From positions 19,208,501-19,272,500 of the forward strand of contig JAZHRO010000036.1 in the NCBI GenBank assembly GCA_037157565.1: DNA of 64,000 nt. Reading direction: 5' to 3'. The position numbers and the translations under genes were made by a program. This DNA is from Thalassia testudinum (lineage: Eukaryota; Streptophyta; Magnoliopsida; Alismatales; Hydrocharitaceae). Shown here piece after piece: positions 10,084 to 21,396 of this stretch (within the stretch, counting starts at the first letter, position 1; every line of letters begins with the position of its first letter). The notes beneath the pieces are model-generated. The model searched no databases, had not been told where the DNA came from, and saw nothing but the letters and a program-made list of their open reading frames with translations.

Positions 10084-10303
10084 GCAGATCGCCCAACGTC
10101 GGCCAGCAGCAGCGCACACGCATAGCTGCAACCACATGCAGTAGCAGTGTACATGCACAGCCGCAGCCACGTGCAGCAGTAGCGCACCACACATAGTCGT
10201 AGTCGCGCGCAGTAGCACGCACCGCATGCCAGTTGCGCACGCAACATGACGTAGGGAGCACGGGCGTGTGAAGCGCGCAGCGCATGATGAGTGTGCCAGT
10301 AGG

Positions 10304-10308
10304 GTGGG
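10304..10308. repeat. Target-site duplication of E2, left copy (GTGGG)
   Basis: GTGGG precedes the TG that opens the left-hand LTR of E2; the second copy is at 23681-23685. With both removed to one, the E1 3' LTR reads continuously. Confidence 0.9.
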
Positions 10309-11128
10309 TGTTCGGGCCCGAATAGGTTGTGTTAATATGGTGATTTAATCATTGAAATGAGTATAGTGGTTAACCTAAATCGAGCCTAACCATCTCTTTA
10401 CAAAATTTTTTACCTGGCTTACTTGATTTTATCTTGGTCACTTTTAGGCCCAGGGTTGAACTCAGGGAAGTGGGATTAGAGGTGAAGAAGTTTCTACGCC
10501 TTTCCTACAACGAATCTCTTCCGTTCGTTTATTATGTTTTTTGGTGTTTTTCTATTTAAGATTTTTTTCTGATAATTTTTGTCCTTGAGGTACACCCTCA
10601 AAATTAGGTTCTTGGCTTTGAGCCAAATTAGGGTTCCAAAACTGGTCTTGCTATTCGCAAGACTAAGTACCTGCAAGTCAAGCATTATCTTTTCTCTTTT
10701 GTATATTTTTTTTATCTTTTTACTGGCAGGAAAGAGAAACAGAAATAAAGTAAATATAGTATATATATATATGTATATATTATATATGTATAAAGGGGTG
10801 GGGGTGGATGTGGAGATGGCGTGTAGCACGGTGTCGAGTCGGTCGTCGTCTAGGAAGATGCAACCAACAGGACGAAGTGCCGTGTGGAGTGTAGGATGGA
10901 TGGTGGAAGATGAGTGCGAAGACGCTTTCTATACGCGTGTATCGGGGAATATCAGCAACTGGTGCAGATATTCCCGTGATACAACGTATGGTAGGTGATA
11001 TGAAAAAATATATATATATGTATGTATATATGTAAATATATATCTATATGTATATATGTAGATATGGTTATAATTATATAGGTGTATATGTATTTATATA
11101 TGTATATATATATATAGAGAGATATAAA

Positions 11129-11171
<43 letters not shown>

Positions 11172-11481
11172 GTATGTATATATAACTATATAGATGTATA
11201 TATATATATATGTATATATATATATGGTAATATATGTATATAGATATATACAGATAGATATGTATATATATATGTATATATGGTTATAGATATATATGTA
11301 TATATGTATGTATATTTGTATATATGTATAAATATATGTGTATATATATGCATATATATATATGTATATATACTTATACTTAGTTGTATGAGTAAATTAT
11401 ATATGTATAGATATATATATATTTATTTATTTATACGTATATAAAAATATGTATATATGTAAATATATGTGTATATATATA

Positions 11482-11514
<33 letters not shown>

Positions 11515-12991
11515 ATGTATACTAATACTTAGTTATATAAGTACTACTATATGTATAGATATAAGTATATATATCTATATATGTATGTAAATAAATAAAT
11601 AAATAAATATATATATATATATATATATATGTACGTATATATATATATATGTATATAGTAGTGTATAAGTGAGTGGGTGTGTGTACGAGAGTGTGTGTAT
11701 GTGTGTGTACGTGTCTGCTGAGGGAGTGAGAGAGTGCTGTGAGAGAGAGAGAGAGAGAGAGAGAGAGCAAGAGATTGCTGGAGTGAAGAAGCACGGTGTT
11801 AAGCCGTCTGGAGCTTCAGCCATCGTCTGATAGTGCGCGTAGGAGTGTGCACGTGCATGCACAAGTGCAGGCGCGCACTGGAGGGAGTGGGCGTGAGGGG
11901 AAGGACTGCAGCGCACCTCGCTGCGCGAAAGAGGCGGGTGCAGAAGCGAAGAAGCGGGCGGATGCAGATGCGAGAGCAGGCGCGGAAAGAGACGCGGGCG
12001 CGGGCATGCACGGATGGGTTGGCACCGGTAGCGGCACGAAGAGAGAGCGTCGGGTGATCGGATAAGTGAGAAACTTACCGGTCACCGCACTATAGCCATA
12101 GTGTCGCGCTCTCTAGCGTGAACAGTGGCTACAGTGCACGCTCGGCTCGCGCGACCGCCTGCGCCCGGTTCAGCATGTGCGAGCGGTGTGGAACGGCTGG
12201 CGCGCGCACGGAAGAGGCTGCGCCGGCTACTGTCTTGCGCGGAGAGAGGCGAGGGCGATCTATGGGCACGCACTGAAAGAGCTGCGCCGGTTGCTGGCGT
12301 GAGCGGTGGCCTGCGTGCGGGCGAGCTGCTGCTGACGCCTTGCTGCTGCTGCAGAGCTTCAGAGTTTGGAGCTGCAGTAATGGTGGGAGCTGGCTGAGCG
12401 ACGAAATCAGGGAGGTGAACCACCACACTTGCCGGCTCTTTGATGAGCTGGGCGGTGGTGGGCCTCACAGTGGTGGTTGTGCACCACTGTGAGCTGCTCC
12501 TGCCTGCAGAGTAGCTCCTTAGGAGGAGAGGCTGCGTATGGCGGGGAGATGGGAGGAGATGGCCTGGAAGGGTGCTGTGTGTTGGGTTCTTTTTTGTGTG
12601 ACCAGGCTCAGCTTCAAAGAAGAAAGCTGTGCCCTTTTTAAAGAGGAAGAAAGCAAGCACAGCCATGCCCTGGCTGTGCATGGCTGTCCATCGTTGGTAG
12701 GGAGTGGCTGTGCAGAGCATGGCGCGAAGAAGGTCCAGCCATGCAGCCACGGAGAAGAAAGTCAAATAAAAAATAAAAATAAAAATAAAAATAAAGATGG
12801 TGAATTTGAGAGGTGACACTTGAGGAAAACGTAAATTTCAAGGCCATTTTATTCACTCTCCTCCCCTCTCAAATAAATGCATGCAGGCGTTTATTTTCAC
12901 AAATGCGACTATGGCAATCTAATATACACTGGAAATGCTAGGAAATAGCACAAGATGGCACAATTGTAGGTGTATTTTTGCTGTGCAATCA
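10309..12991 (-). repeat. E2 3' LTR (left copy)
   Basis: On the plus strand it runs from TGTTCGGG to GCAATCA; on the element's strand it is TG...CA. It matches 21397-23680 outside the repeats. Peculiar to this copy is a unique segment at about 10800-10995, followed by nearly 700 bp of TA-rich microsatellite; the other LTR lacks the unique segment. The region 11780-12500 is GC-rich and open in several frames in both LTRs. An (AAAAATA)-type repeat lies at 12760-12796. Confidence 0.9.
10757..11680. repeat. TA-rich microsatellite block in the E2 3' LTR
   Basis: Mostly (TA)n, (TATG)n, (ATAC)n and (TATATGTA)n with a GT run at 11480-11500 and a (GTAT) run at 11500-11520. A GA run follows at 11742-11767. 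The corresponding block of the 5' LTR (21847-22340) is shorter and purer TA. Between 10800 and 10995 non-repetitive sequence interrupts the block. Confidence 0.85.
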
Positions 12992-13028
12992 TACCCCCAT
13001 GCCTATCTTTTGCTAGTCCCTAGCAAAA
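12992..13028 (-). other. Polypurine tract and PPT hairpin of E2
   Basis: On the minus strand GATAGGCATGGGGGTA directly precedes the 3' LTR. Upstream of it is a perfect 9-bp stem: TTTTGCTAG (13008-13016), loop TCC, CTAGCAAAA (13020-13028). E1 and E3 have the same arrangement, which supports a conserved role near plus-strand priming. Confidence 0.85.
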
Positions 13029-14310
13029 CATTTTTGTATTGTATTTAGAAATTATCTTAAGCTGAAGATTTTTTTCTGAGGCAACATAGGTGTGTTTATT
13101 GTTGGATATTGTGAGAACTAATTGTAGAGAAGACTACTAGTACTTTAAGTCTTACATGACATAGACCATCTCTCAACTAACCAAGATACTTGATATTTAA
13201 ACCTTAAGTACGATTTCCAGGACCCAGGAGGTTTTTGCCATACTCGAGAGCTCAAGAGATTATGGCTTGTGCATAGTGAAGGATCAAGACTGACCAGATG
13301 AACATTAAGACTCAAGCCCAGGCTTTCACGAATTTTTAAGTGCAGGTTGGTCCTAGTTTCAGCTCATGTCTTCGGATTGACCCTTAAAAAGATGACAGAA
13401 AACTCAACTCCCATTTTATAACATTTGTAGCTTAAAGAGAACAGGGTATTTGTAACTTTCCCTGAAGAACTTTTGTAGGGGGAAGACTTTACAGATATTT
13501 GTGAGATATACTGACTTATTTGCATCCTTTTTTTTTTTGAAACACGTGTCAGTATATCTCTTACAACATTATTTGGAGGAGCACACTTTTCTTTTTTGTG
13601 GGAGAGTTCCTTTTTGGTGGAAAGAGTCTCTCCTAAACAGAAGACTAAAGCCTGGGATAAAAAGTCTACCTATGAGCACAGGTAAGGACTCCACCTTCCC
13701 TAATGAACACTAGGGTTGGATCTTATGTTCACCTGGTCTTTCTTGATATGTGTAGTGTGAACCAAGATTACTTAGGCTTTCGAGTAGAAGCAAACCAACG
13801 GATCCTGTACTAGTGTCTCAGGTACAAGAATATATCCTAAGTTAGGAGAGATTCTGATCTATCTTGTCAATGCTCAAGTGAATTAAGCCGAGCCTGAGCG
13901 AATCAAGCTTCTATGGCCTGGAAAGTCTTCAAAACAGTGGTTGAATATCCATAAACACTTATTGCATTTTTGTTTCAGCCTTCAGATCATTACTAAACAC
14001 TTTTTTTTTTTTATAGATAGATGGAAACTGCATGATACCCTAAAATACCCAGATCCTATGGATGCCTATCCACCCCCTATTCCAAACGTTGCTATGTCCT
14101 CATATGCATGCAGGGTAGGGTAGAGGAAGGATGAAAGATCGGGTAACGAGGGTTGAGGTGTAGGGCATACAGCAGGGTGGTAGGGTGGGTGGATGGTGGG
14201 TGGTGAAGTGAAAAGTGAAGTGAACGTGACAGCGGCGAAGTGTTGTTGGGGTGCCTCCCAATGAGCGCTGAATTTAACGTCCCCAGCTGGACTCAGAATG
14301 AGGCACAACA
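13029..14310 (-). other. E2 3' noncoding region with upstream PPT-like site
   Basis: No ORF is supported between integrase and the PPT, the place where some Athila elements carry an env-like gene. On the minus strand at 14063-14105 the phrase ATGAGGACATAGCA is followed by a GAATAGGGGGTGGATA tract, the diverged counterpart of the sites at 8380 in E1 and 34641 in E3. A G/T-rich low-complexity stretch lies at 14110-14220. Confidence 0.6.
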
Positions 14311-15480
14311 TTAGTTACCCTCGAGCAAGGCAACAGTTTCTCCAACAGGGGCAGGTTCATGAGTAAGATAGGGTTTCAAACGCTGGCCATTGACCGTAAA
14401 TTTATGCCCAGATTTGGGATCTTCAATCTCAACGGCCTCGTTGGGAAATGGTCTCGAGACCAGGAAAGGACCTGTCCGTTTGGACTTCAATTTCCCAAGA
14501 AATAATTTGAGCCGGGCATTATAGAGCCAAACTTGCTGAGATAGCTCAAATTCCTTCCGCCGAATATGGCTATCGTGAAAAGCCTTAGTGTGTTGTTTGA
14601 ATGTTAAGACAGAATCATAGGCTTCACGACAGAGCTCTTCTAGCTCCTGGAGTTGGAGTTTCCTTTCTCAACCACACAGGTCTAGGTCGAGGTTACATTG
14701 GCGAACCGCCCAATAAGTGCGGCGTTCCAACTCCATGGGCAAATGACAAGGCTTCCCGTAAACAATTCTATAAGGAGACATACCAAGGGGAGCCTTGAAG
14801 GCGGTCCGATACGCCCAAAGTGCTTCAATCAGCTTGTCAGACCAATCCTTACGGTCAGGCCGAACCGTTTTCTGGAGAATTTGCTTGATTTACCGGTTCG
14901 ACACCTCTGCCTGGCCGTTCGTCTGAGGATGATACAGGGATGCGATACGATCGTGAACTCCATATTTCCTTAGAAGTGCCCGAAAAGAAGCATGGGTAAA
15001 GTGGCTTCCTCCATCTGAGATAATGGCTTGGGGGATCCCAAAGCGCGCAAAAATGTGGTCTTTGACAAATCGAGTGGATATAACATGGTCAGCACGGCGT
15101 GTGGGAATAGCCTCGATCCATTTCGAAACATAATCCACAGCCACGAGAATGAATTCGAAGCTGTTGGAAGGAGGAAAGGGACCCATGAAATCAATTCCCC
15201 AAATGTCAAAGATTTCTGCAGCTAGGATGGGTTGTAAGGGCATCATGTCATGGCGTGACATTGACCTTAACGACTAGCACCTAGTGCAATGCTTGGCACA
15301 CTTGTGTGCATCCTGGTGAAGGGAGGGCCAAAAGAAATCGCACTGCAACACCTTGGCTGCAGTTTTCCTCCCAAAGAAATGGCCTCCGCAGGCCTGATCA
15401 TGGCAGAAGGATAGCACACTGGGGAATTCGCTGTTAGGAATACAGCGACGGATGATTTGATCAGCACCTATCCGAAAAAG
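14311..15480 (-). pseudogene. E2 integrase (H2C2 finger, DDE core, C-terminal domain)
   Basis: The integrase inserts the cDNA into the genome. Going down the minus strand: an H2C2 zinc finger ([10 protein letters not shown] ... CAKHCTRC, about 15274-15420), a stop, then the core with WGIDFMGPF (first Asp), ISDGGSHF (second Asp) and [12 protein letters not shown] (Glu) at 14890-15261. A stop follows NR at about 14890, and the rest ([35 protein letters not shown]) is readable down to the TAA at 14311-14313, with at least two more stops. The C-terminal GPFLV and NGQRLKPYL motifs fit the Athila integrase end. Not functional. Confidence 0.85.
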
Positions 15481-16118
15481 AAGTGGATTATCCCAGAAAT
15501 AATACTTTGCTTCCGCCATGAGATGCTCGTGCTGGTTTTTAGGCCAGCCATGTGGAAGGGATCCAGAAGCAAGGTAATTGGCAATGTCAGCATACCACGG
15601 TCCACTTGCCACATTAATTGCCAATAGGTGCTCATCAGGAAAAATCTCATTAATCGGCAGAGTAAGGCCAATATGGTCAGGGTCCAGTCTCGAAAGATGA
15701 TCAGCCACCACATTCTGGGCTCTGGCCTTATCGCAGATCTCAATGTTAAATTCTTGGAGCAGAAGGATCCAACAAATCAGTCTAGGCTTGGCATCCTTCT
15801 TGTGCATGAGATGGCGAATGGCCACGTGATCAGTGAAAACAATAACGTGTGAGCCCATAAGGTAAGAGCGGAATTTCTCCAGGCCAAAGACGACCGCCAG
15901 TAGTTCTTTCTCAGTGGTAGTATAATTACGCTGGGCCTCGTCCAACGTCTTACTGGCGTAGTACACCACGAAGGGGTGTCTATCGCGTCTTTGTCCCAGG
16001 ATGGCTCCGACTGCAAGGTCGGAAGTGTCACACATGAGTTCAAAATCGAGGGACCAATCAGGTGGCTGGAGAACAGGGGCCTTGGTGACAGCATTACGCA
16101 GCTGCGTGAATGCTCACA
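15481..16118 (-). pseudogene. E2 RNase H and linker to integrase
   Basis: RNase H removes RNA from the RNA-DNA hybrid. [15 protein letters not shown] (first Asp), [15 protein letters not shown] (Glu) and [13 protein letters not shown] (Asp) are all present in one frame from 16035 down. The tether ends in [10 protein letters not shown], a common RNase H end motif of gypsy pol. The part above 16035 ([18 protein letters not shown]) is the RT-RNase H connection and follows the deletion junction. This is the best-preserved piece of E2 pol. Confidence 0.85.
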
Positions 16119-17000
16119 TCAATACATCATGTGCGTGAACAGCTGCACAAGGTTTACATCAATACATCTCCTAAGGATACGGGTCAAGTTGGCAAGACAT
16201 TCATCGAAAGATGGTCCAAAGACCGAGAAGTCATCCATGAAGACCTCAAGAAAGTCATCCACCATGTCATGAAATAATGCCAGCATACATCTCTGGAAAG
16301 TTGCTGGCACGTTGCAAAGTCCGAACGGCATCCTTCTAGATGCAAAGGTGCCAAAGGGGCAGGTAAAAGTGGTTTTCTCTTGGTCCAGGGGGTCAATTCC
16401 ACCTGGTTATATCCTAAGAATCCATCCAGGAAACAGAAAAATTTATTTCCCGCTAACCGCTCCAGGATTTGGTCAATGAAAGTTAGCGGAAAGTGATCTT
16501 TCTTAGTTGCAGCATTGAGTTTCCTATAATCTACACACACTCTCCAAGACGTAGGAGTGCGTGTAGGGATGGATTCGCCCCTGTCATTGACACGGATGGT
16601 GAGTCCCGCCTTTTTGGGCACGACGTGAATTGGACTCACCCAGGGGCTATCGCTGATTGGGTAGATTATACCCGCATCTAGCCACTTAATAACTTCCTTC
16701 TTAACGACCTCCCGCATGTTAGGGTTGAGACGTCGCTACATCTCGCTGGAAGGTCGAGCCTCCTCCTCCGTATATATACGGTGAGTGCAGTAGGAGGGGC
16801 TAACGCCAGATAAGTTTGATAAATACCATCCAATGGCTGCCTTGTGTTCCATCAAGACCTTTGTTAGTTTGCACTCTTGCTCCCTGGTCAATTTTGAACT
16901 AATGATTACGGGGAGCGTTTCATTTAGTCCCAGGAAAACATACTTTAGTGTACTAGGTAGCTCTTTCAGCTCGGGAGTGGATGGTGAAAGGTCTGGCATT
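16119..17000 (-). pseudogene. E2 reverse transcriptase, frameshifted and with an internal deletion
   Basis: From the minus-strand start near 16999: the pre-RT segment (LKYVFLGLNETLPVI), a stop after ARPSSEM, the RT fingers (WLDAGIIYPISDSPWVSPIH), RVCVDYRKLNAATKKDHFPL and the FCFLDGF motif, a frameshift near 16400, then MPFGLCNVPATFQRCM and the catalytic FMDD at about 16230-16245. After CIDVNLV the frame jumps to unrelated residues and then to the RNase H connection: roughly 90 codons of the RT thumb/connection are missing. The direct repeat ACATCAATACATC at 16116-16128 and 16156-16168 marks the junction. Confidence 0.85.
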
Positions 17001-17950
17001 CTTGGGACGAGAGTGCCCCAGGTGGATCGGAGAACAAGTCAGGAGGAAGAAAAGAAAGGGCAATCCGATCTTCAAGAGTGTGGACCAGCGGTGAGTAGCC
17101 CGGATATGACTCAGACCACGAGGTATGGGAAGCGGAGAAAAACTCATCAGAAGTCTGGTCAGGAGAACGTATGGGACAAGGGAGGGATGGGGGAATGTCA
17201 GAATATGTGTTGGTCAGGCAATCGTCAGTGTTTAAAGGCAGTCCGCAGCAGTCAGAATCGATCCCAATTAGTCCGATACACATGTTGACAGCCATGTCCT
17301 CGTCAGACGTGTCATCCTCGATACAATCGCAATCAAAATTCTTGGCTTCCTTGAAGATGTTAAGCTTGAGCTTTTCAGATCCAATGGCAATCTCAATACA
17401 GCCCGACTCGCAGTCGATATGGGAGCAGGCTGTGGCCAAGAAAGGTCGATCAAGGATGATCGGACAATCAAAAAGTGAGCTAGGAACTTCCATATCTAAA
17501 ACAAGAAAGTCAACAGGAAAACAGAGACTGTTGACCCTAACCACCACGTCTTCCACCACACCCTTCGGAATTTTGACAGAACGATCTGCCAACTGTAACG
17601 TGACAGGGGTGGGTTTCAGATTTCCCAAGGAAAATTTTTTGAGCATGATGGTTGGTATAAGATTGATGGAAGATCCTAGATCAAGTATGGCATGGTTAAC
17701 ATTGCAGCCTTAGATGCTACAGGAAATAAGCGGTGTGCCTGGATCTTTCTACTTCGATGGTAGATTTGACAGTATAGCACAACTCGCATGAAGTGAGAGA
17801 ACCACCAGATTCTTAGTTTTCTTTGACTGTCGCCTGGGTGTTGTGTAGTCTTTGAAAAATCGGGTGACAGTAGGTATGTGGTCGATAGCCTCGAGCAGGG
17901 GTACCTTGATTTCAACATCCCTGAATAAATTACACAGGTTATCAAAGGCC
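17001..17950 (-). pseudogene. E2 aspartic protease and protease-RT linker
   Basis: The retropepsin cleaves Gag-Pol. On the minus strand LDLGSSINLIP (about 17662-17694) is the Athila-type active site with Leu in place of the usual Thr/Ser of D-T/S-G. It is followed by VTLQLADRS, FPVDFLVLDME and an ILDRPFLATA flap-end motif (ILGRPFLATA in E3). A TAA interrupts the frame just upstream, near 17710. The linker to RT is acidic and Cys/Ser-rich (about 17000-17400). The upstream piece at 17749-18021 (VPFPEALLREPKGKKK, LCNLFRDVEIKVPLLEAI) corresponds to the pre-protease segment of E3. Confidence 0.85.
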
Positions 17951-19950
17951 TGCGTATCTTTCTTCTTGCCTTTCGGCTCCCTCAGTAGAGCCTCAGGGAA
18001 TGGGACTGATTCTGGCACCAATTTGGGTGCATCGTCCTCTCGCGAATGCGGTGCACATCCCGAATGAGAGGGCGATGAAGAAGACGGGCCAAGATCAGGT
18101 CAAGGTGGATCGATGGTTTGCTTACTGCTCATTGTAGTGATAGCATTGGACGATGCGGGTCCAGTGGGATCATAAGGCGGAGGAGGGTTCACAATAGGGA
18201 CATAAGAGTGAGGTGTTGCAGCGGGATTAGCCTGAAATCCCGGTGGAATGCTCGGAGCCTACAGAATCTGATGAACCTGCCCCTGAGAAGGTCGTACCTG
18301 TGGTTGAGGACCACGGGGTACGAAATTTCACGGGTTTGGAACTGGTTGGGCTGGAAGAGTGACCTGAGATCGAGTCGCCATGTGTAGTTGACTGATCTCA
18401 GCATTCTGTTGCGCCGATTGGTGCTGAAGAGAGGTCATGTTCTCTTCATGGCACTTTTACATTTCCAACATCATTCGCACCAATTTATCAAGAGGACTTG
18501 ATGCGTGTTCGGTTTGCGGTACGCAAGGGCTTAATGGAGGATTCGCCATAGGATTAGACTGGGCCCTTGCGATAACGGGTGCGGACGGTCGCATTGGTCC
18601 ACCCGCGGGGTTTTGGTGCTGCGGGTTGTTGGACCATGCGAGGTTCGGATGATTTCTCCACCCTGGGTTATAAGTGGCAGAGAACGGGTTATTCCCCAGG
18701 GCGCAAGCGTCTTCTATGCTAGAAGACGTGTCTGCATGTAAATACGCATCCGAGCACACGGAGGCTTGGTCCTCCGTGTCAAAATACTGGCTTGCAGAAG
18801 CCAGATCCACATGACTTACCGAGTTGCTCGATGCGACACTCGGTAAGGAAGGTCTTACGGGGTTTCTCGGGATAAGCCTGGTGTTGGAAGAATTGGGATT
18901 GTGACGAAGTGGTGAGGTAGGGGTGTTTGCCAAAGAACGGGTGGGGTTGGCCAGAAGCTCATCCAGCTTCTTGTGCACGACGGAGACTTCATCCAATTTC
19001 TATGCGATAAGGATGAGATCTGTGGATGAATGGGAGGGTCTCGTGTCAACTTCGTGGACATAACGGGGCAGGCTGGTACGATTAAAGGCAACAATGGAGG
19101 CATTGTTCATTGAGTTTTCGCTCATATTCTCAAATAATTTGAATGCTTCATTCTCGTCTTTATTCATGAAATTCCCTCCGCAGGAAGCGTCTGCAATCTG
19201 CTTCAAAGTCTCATTTAGCCCATAGTAGAAAATCTGGGCTATATGCCACTTAGGCAGACCATGGTGCGGACACTTCCTGAGGAGGTCATTATATCTCTCC
19301 CATGCCTCATGAAATTATTCACCGTTTTGTTGCGTAAATGAAGTGATAGCACGGCAAAGCGCATTAGTTCGCCCGATTGGGAAGAACTTCTTAAGAAACG
19401 CTGTTCGCATCTCTTCCCAAGAGTGGATGGTTCTCCCAAGGGTGCGTAACCACTACAACGCTTTATCCCGCAATGAAAACAGGAACATTTTCATGAGGAC
19501 TATAGGTAACCCGATATTTCTCGGTTTAATAGTTTCAGCCAATCCTATTAGGTCTTCCAAGTGGAGAAAAGGATCTTCACTTGCAAGACCATGGAAGTGG
19601 AAATTTATCAGGCCAATTATGTTAGGTTTCAATTCAAAGTCGTCCCTGCCCATGGGGACCCGAATTTGTCCTATGGTCTCTATAGCAGCGGGATTCTGAT
19701 AGGAGCCAAGAGACCTAGGCTCCTCCCATTCGGGAGGGTTATGCATTTCCTCCAGTGTTTCCCTAATGGCCTCAATTTGTTCATTATACATTTCCATTTG
19801 GGCTTGGAGGCGGGTTTTGAGGGCAGTTTCCTCCCTCGGGATTTGGGGGTGGACGTGTAGCCATGTTTGTGGAGGAGGACGATTTGGCTTCTTTTCTAAA
19901 ATTATCAGGCAATTCACACAGTTCATAGTTTGTGACCTCCTCTTAAACAT
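17951..19950 (-). pseudogene. E2 gag, broken
   Basis: Gag forms the virus-like particle. The minus-strand frame from 19950 has a Gln-rich N-terminal coil (ALKTRLQAQMEMYNEQIEA), then the retrotransposon gag domain (LINFHFHGLASEDPFLHLED, LMKMFLFSLRDKAL). After a frameshift it continues through CGGNFMNKDENEAFKLFENM (about 19000-19206). The C-terminal part at 18457-18996 has NPFSATYNPGWRNHPNLAWS, an Athila gag hallmark also found in E3, and a Pro/Asn/Ser-rich tail. No CCHC knuckle is seen. The start is placed near 19950; stops at about 19440, 19210 and 18456 and shifts in between make it nonfunctional. Confidence 0.8.
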
Positions 19951-21367
19951 GCACTACCGCAGGAAGAATTGGGGGGATACGAAGGGAAAAGAGATGAGAG
20001 AAATGATGCAGCAAAGGTACACTTGATGAAAAATCAATACAATCAAATTCCTAACCTCTACAGTGTGCCCTTAGACCTAAAGATCTAAGTTACCTACTAT
20101 CACGACCTATGGAACCGAATGCGAGCACCGCGGAACCACCGAGCCAGATTGAAAGTCCATTTGCCCCAGTCTTAGACACCCGATAGCACGCGGGAACCCT
20201 CACCAGCACGTAGGCGCTACACGTAGGTAGTTAGACCTCCAATCCTTAATAAGGGTCAAGTTGCTACCAATTTTAGTTAGAGGCTTAGGATCAAGTGCTT
20301 CTGGAATGTGAAGGGCGTTATTTACAGGTAATGCCCAAGTGATTGATTTTACAAAGTGTGTAAACCAAGCATACAATGGGGAAATCTCCCTGAATTGAAG
20401 TTTTAAATGGTGAATGGTTTTTAGAATTCATCCTTACATAGTATGTATTTTAGGATTTCTCTGAATTACCAATTCAACCAATCTCCAGGTTTTGAGAGAA
20501 TACAAGTTTTCTTCTAAGCCCAACAAACCCTTCTTCAATGTCAGTTGGTTAATGCATGCTAAAATGCAATGGGCTTCCCTAAATGGAGATTTCTATGTGT
20601 GGATGCATAAATCAATTTTAGATTAGTGTGAAAGGGAGCTAAAGCACTTCAATTCAAGTGCTCCCAATCACCAAAATGATTTCCACATACAAGGCTCAAC
20701 CATAAGATAAAGAAAATCAAATTGTTGGGGTTGAAGTACTCGGGATCGAATCTTAGGCACGTGAAAGGTCATGGTGGGGTTGGAATCAACTCAATTCCAA
20801 GTCTCCCCACCAAAAAGTTGATCCTGAATTGTAGATAAATGAGGCAAAGAAAGATGGCAATCAATCTTTTTATTTTTCCCTTAAAGAATACTTCCCACAG
20901 CAAAAGATTCAAGAATCAAGATTCTAGGATCTTCGCTATGCGAAGTTTTGGGGGAAATCCCTGGGCGGTGGGAGTGATGACAAACAATCAAACAAGTGAT
21001 TTTTAATCCACTTGCCCCAAGAGATCCCAAGAAGTGTTTTTTAGTTTTTCTTTTTAGTTGTTTCTTTTCTTTTCTTTTAGTTGTTTTTTTCTTTTTTTTT
21101 TATATTATTAAGGTGACAAGTTGACCTAAGTTGCTAAGAAAGAAAGACCTACTTGTTCAGCAATGTGTGCGAAGCTCCAGTGCGGTGCCGACGTCTTCAC
21201 ACTCTCATTCCGGCCTTGGATCTGCCTACGTCTCTGACTTCGTCTGCCTGCCTTCTCCTTGCAATTGGTTCACCTGCACACCAACAAACAGAAACACCCA
21301 TGAAGAGAAGGGTGTGAGAAGAGAAAAAATTAAAGGAATGGAGTAGAAACTTACTTGAATGCGCACT
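19951..21367 (-). other. E2 untranslated leader
   Basis: About 1.4 kb from the PBS to gag without supported coding. A candidate 81-nt intron lies at 21274-21354 (minus-strand GTAAGT ... TGTGCAG with a pyrimidine-rich run). A poly-T-rich stretch in plus orientation lies at 21035-21105. Nothing else recognisable. Confidence 0.55.
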
Positions 21368-21385
21368 TCCCCGGCAACGGCGCCA
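21368..21385 (-). other. tRNA-Asp primer-binding site of E2, intact
   Basis: The minus strand reads TGGCGCCGTTGCCGGGGA, identical to the E3 site, complementary to the 3' 18 bases of tRNA-Asp. It lies 11 bp from the end of the 5' LTR. All four CpG positions that are mutated in E1 remain intact here. Confidence 0.92.
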
Positions 21386-21396
21386 GAAAGAGAGTG

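Larger units (their letters stand above)
9613..10308 (+). repeat. E1 3' LTR, first part (up to the E2 insertion)
   Basis: Starts TGATATAGACACATCTATTT just after the PPT and aligns with 1362-1715 and then 4061-4375 of the 5' LTR. It is cut at 10308 by E2 and continues at 23686 after the duplicated GTGGG. It contains the intact 20-bp G-box palindrome at 10064-10083 and the GCA-rich array at 10105-10230. It reads uninterrupted across the point where S1 sits in the other LTR. Confidence 0.85.

Noticed and set aside
11522..11916. ORFs rich in Tyr/Ile/Leu/Ser over the E2 3' LTR
   Set aside because: They are translations of TA, GT and GA microsatellites; no protein family and no conservation in the partner LTR.
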